Assembly (NCBI GenBank): GCA_946699065.1
Contig: CAMPDV010000509.1
Coordinates: 181,264-245,263 of the forward strand
From: Loxodes magnus
Lineage: Eukaryota > Ciliophora > Karyorelictea > Loxodida > Loxodidae
Reading direction: 5' to 3'
Length of the DNA: 64,000 nucleotides
Shown: positions 62,000 through 64,000 of the stretch, in pieces
Layout: each line of letters opens with the position of its first letter
How positions within the stretch are numbered: the first letter of the stretch is position 1
The notes under the pieces: generated by a model
What the model was told of the DNA's origin: nothing
What the model saw: only the letters and a program-made list of their open reading frames with translations
Databases searched by the model: none
Translations under genes and position numbers: made by a program

Positions 62000-64000
62000 A
62001 GCTTATCCGATATTCATTGATGATTTCTATACTTCTTACTGATTTATATTATTAGCCAATTTCCTAGGTTCGTTCATCCAGAATTACATCATAAAACATA
62101 CCAAATCTTTCTCTTCTCCATATTTTCAATCAAAATCAAATAAAGAACAACATACTTAGCAATTGCCAAGTTCTTCACCTCTACAAAGATGTTAATCAAT
62201 TTCTTTTCTCTTATTTATTTCTATATCATAAGTCTTACAATTTTTGTATAACCACCTTATCCAATTTCACCAATATATAAATAAGATATTTTATATTAAA
62301 GGTAAAAGAAGTTTCCCTTCTAGGATATTAGATTAGATTAATTATCTTTCCAGTTACTTTATATTTTATATGTTGAATGCTAATTTTTATTTTATCCTCC
62401 TACCATTATTATTTGCTCTTTTTTGTTTATTTACTGGTTATAAAATACTTCAATTTCATTTTCTGTGCTGATATTTAGTAAAGGCTTAGATATCATATTA
62501 TTTCCCGCTATTTCCTTAATAAAGTCCCTTTCTGTATTCTTGAATCAGAAAAATTCTCTTATAGCTGATTATTCACTACTAACAATATCTTTTGCCTTTA
62601 TTTTTCCTTCTTTGAGTTACTCATTAAAATTGCTCTTTCTATTGGGTTTTAATTTTGCTGTTCTAATATAAAAAAGCTATTCCAGGAAATAAATAACTAG
62701 CAGGTATTTCAATCCTTATGAATTTTACCAGGAGTTCCTATTACAATATTAGTACTCCAAGAATATAATGAAACTAAGAGATAACCCTGTGTATTCTAGT
62801 TTGATGGTAATTCAAGCTTTATTTAATATAAGTTTAAATGACTAAGAAGCTTTCAAAGCTTGTTACTATATCTTTTTCCTTTATTACCTATTATTAATCT
62901 GTATCCTTCCTATAAATGTTTTAAATTTAATTACTTAGATTTAATTTAACATTTATAAATGCTTTACTTTATAAGTAATCTATTAAACATTTTTGTTTTA
63001 ACCTTATTTCTCTTTCTCCTTTTAATCTTTTATTTTCTAATTTTCTTCCAACAGCTTTTATAAACTTGAAATCTTCTCTTTCTGCTCGTTTAATTAGACA
63101 TTTTGTATTTTAACTTATTCCTTCAAAAAGGATACTTGTTAAGTAAGCTCTTCAATTATTTTACTTTAATTCTATTTATCTTCCTAAATATAAAAAAGCT
63201 GCTATTACTAATCCTCTTGTTCTTTCTTTTATCTTATTAAATATTCATTTAACTCCTTAAAAAACTCGCTTTCATATAGTTCTTAAAGTACTAAATTTAA
63301 CAGATTTACACTAGAATCCTCTTCCTCTTTTACTTATCACTCTTATTCCAGATTTTTAAATTACTTCTCTAAGTCTCATATCCTTTATTTCTTGGTCTCA
63401 CATTTTTCTATAGTTTCCTCTTCTAATCTACTAACTTCATCAAACTACCTTTATAAATCTATAACTTATATCATATGTGATGTAGCTTATTACTATGAAC
63501 TATATTTTTAAGTTAAGCTTTTGTTTAATTTGCTTAGAGGATTTTAACTAAGTTTTGAAAGATATCTTCTTATGACTGTTTGATCTTACTTCTTAAACTA
63601 ATACTTTCTAAGTTTACTTGCTTTTGAGTTTTCCTGCATTGCTTTCTTTTTACTCTTAGTTATACAGATTTCTATAAAGAGTCTAGCTTTTACTTTATTT
63701 CAGTCTATAGAGATTTTATTTTTTCTTCTAAAGAAAGTACTTAATGGTCTTTATGCTAAGTTATTCCACATTAACTACATATTATCTAATTATCCTATAA
63801 ACATAAAAAATCTAGAGGTAGGTTATGAATTTAACATAAGAATGGTGACTAAGACTAAAATCCACATTCTGTTTCGCTAGTTTCATACCCTTCAGTTTCT
63901 TATTCTTCTTTAATCGTTGCTTATACGTAGAAGTCAGGCAAATTAAGCTCTTCAATTTATTTTTTAGTAACTTTCTTATGATTAGCACAATATAGTATCT
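62000..64000 (-). pseudogene. TRIM-like copy, 5' end beyond the window, kelch truncated
   Basis: On the minus strand it enters with the last RING ligands (CANH near 63985) and a good B-box 2 (CQIHNLPLDFLC, CSQC, HKDH, near 63820-63730). Then comes the coiled coil. The frame changes by one base near 63535, where the 29952 copy reads CTCTAAAGC and this one CTCTAAGC. The first kelch motifs appear near 62400 (MVGG) and 62280, in broken frames, and the propeller is not completed before similarity is lost near 62000. The RING start lies outside the window. It resembles the 728-aa twins most. Confidence 0.7.

Noticed and set aside
1-64000. Search for reverse transcriptase (YxDD), integrase/DDE, tRNA T-arm and snRNA consensus sequences
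   Set aside because: Nothing convincing was found by eye. LIDDS-type matches near 55550 and 59755 lack any surrounding RT motif.

Overview
This is very AT-rich eukaryotic nuclear DNA. It most likely comes from a ciliate in which all three standard stop codons have been reassigned. Comparing paralogous genes inside the window shows TAA and TAG standing where CAA (Gln) stands in a sister copy, and TGA standing where TGG (Trp) stands in a sister copy. The same genes end at a TGA in a homologous position. This fits the karyorelict code (NCBI table 27, e.g. Loxodes) or the closely similar Condylostoma code (table 28). I saw no rRNA, tRNA or recognisable housekeeping gene. Because TGA can be read as Trp, an open reading frame proves nothing here. 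I rely on conserved motifs and paralogue comparison, and I keep confidence low elsewhere.
The dominant content is a dispersed family of TRIM-like proteins: an N-terminal RING-type zinc finger with an unusual Cys7-His ligand set, a B-box type 2 finger, a long Gln/Glu/Lys-rich coiled coil and a C-terminal kelch-like beta-propeller. Eleven copies or remnants are visible. Four read in one frame from ATG to TGA without introns: 3970-6246 (-), 29952-32138 (+), 46418-48604 (-) and 56021-58369 (+). The rest are truncated or frame-disrupted: 355-1919 (+), 14454-15858 (+), 19651-22294 (-), about 27060-27560 (-), 40570-42798 (-), 60240-61560 (+) and about 62000-64000 (-).
Layout. 1-2205 and 14104-16145 are direct copies of a segment holding the 5' end of a Gag-like ORF and a truncated kelch pseudogene. 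3059-3535 is an island richer in GC, with a 19-bp-period minisatellite and hairpins. 9115-12290 holds three copies (+,-,+) of an unknown repeat. 13559-14269 and about 22770-24760 carry zinc-knuckle (CCHC) sequences of retroelement Gag type. 29838-34520 and 43210-48705 are the arms of a large inverted repeat, each with one intact 728-residue family member. One arm has an extra 821 bp between ATAT repeats. 35005-37510 is repeated in direct orientation at 51605-53775. 54.8-61.5 kb is a tandem duplication of a unit consisting of a small minus-strand ORF, a block about 98% identical, and a TRIM-kelch gene; the second unit is truncated and meets a converging minus-strand copy.
Working picture (inference): a repeat-dense, possibly germline (micronuclear) or subtelomere-like region. 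A RING/B-box/kelch family, presumably substrate-selecting ubiquitin ligases, is being multiplied by segmental duplication and inversion among decayed retroelement-like sequences.
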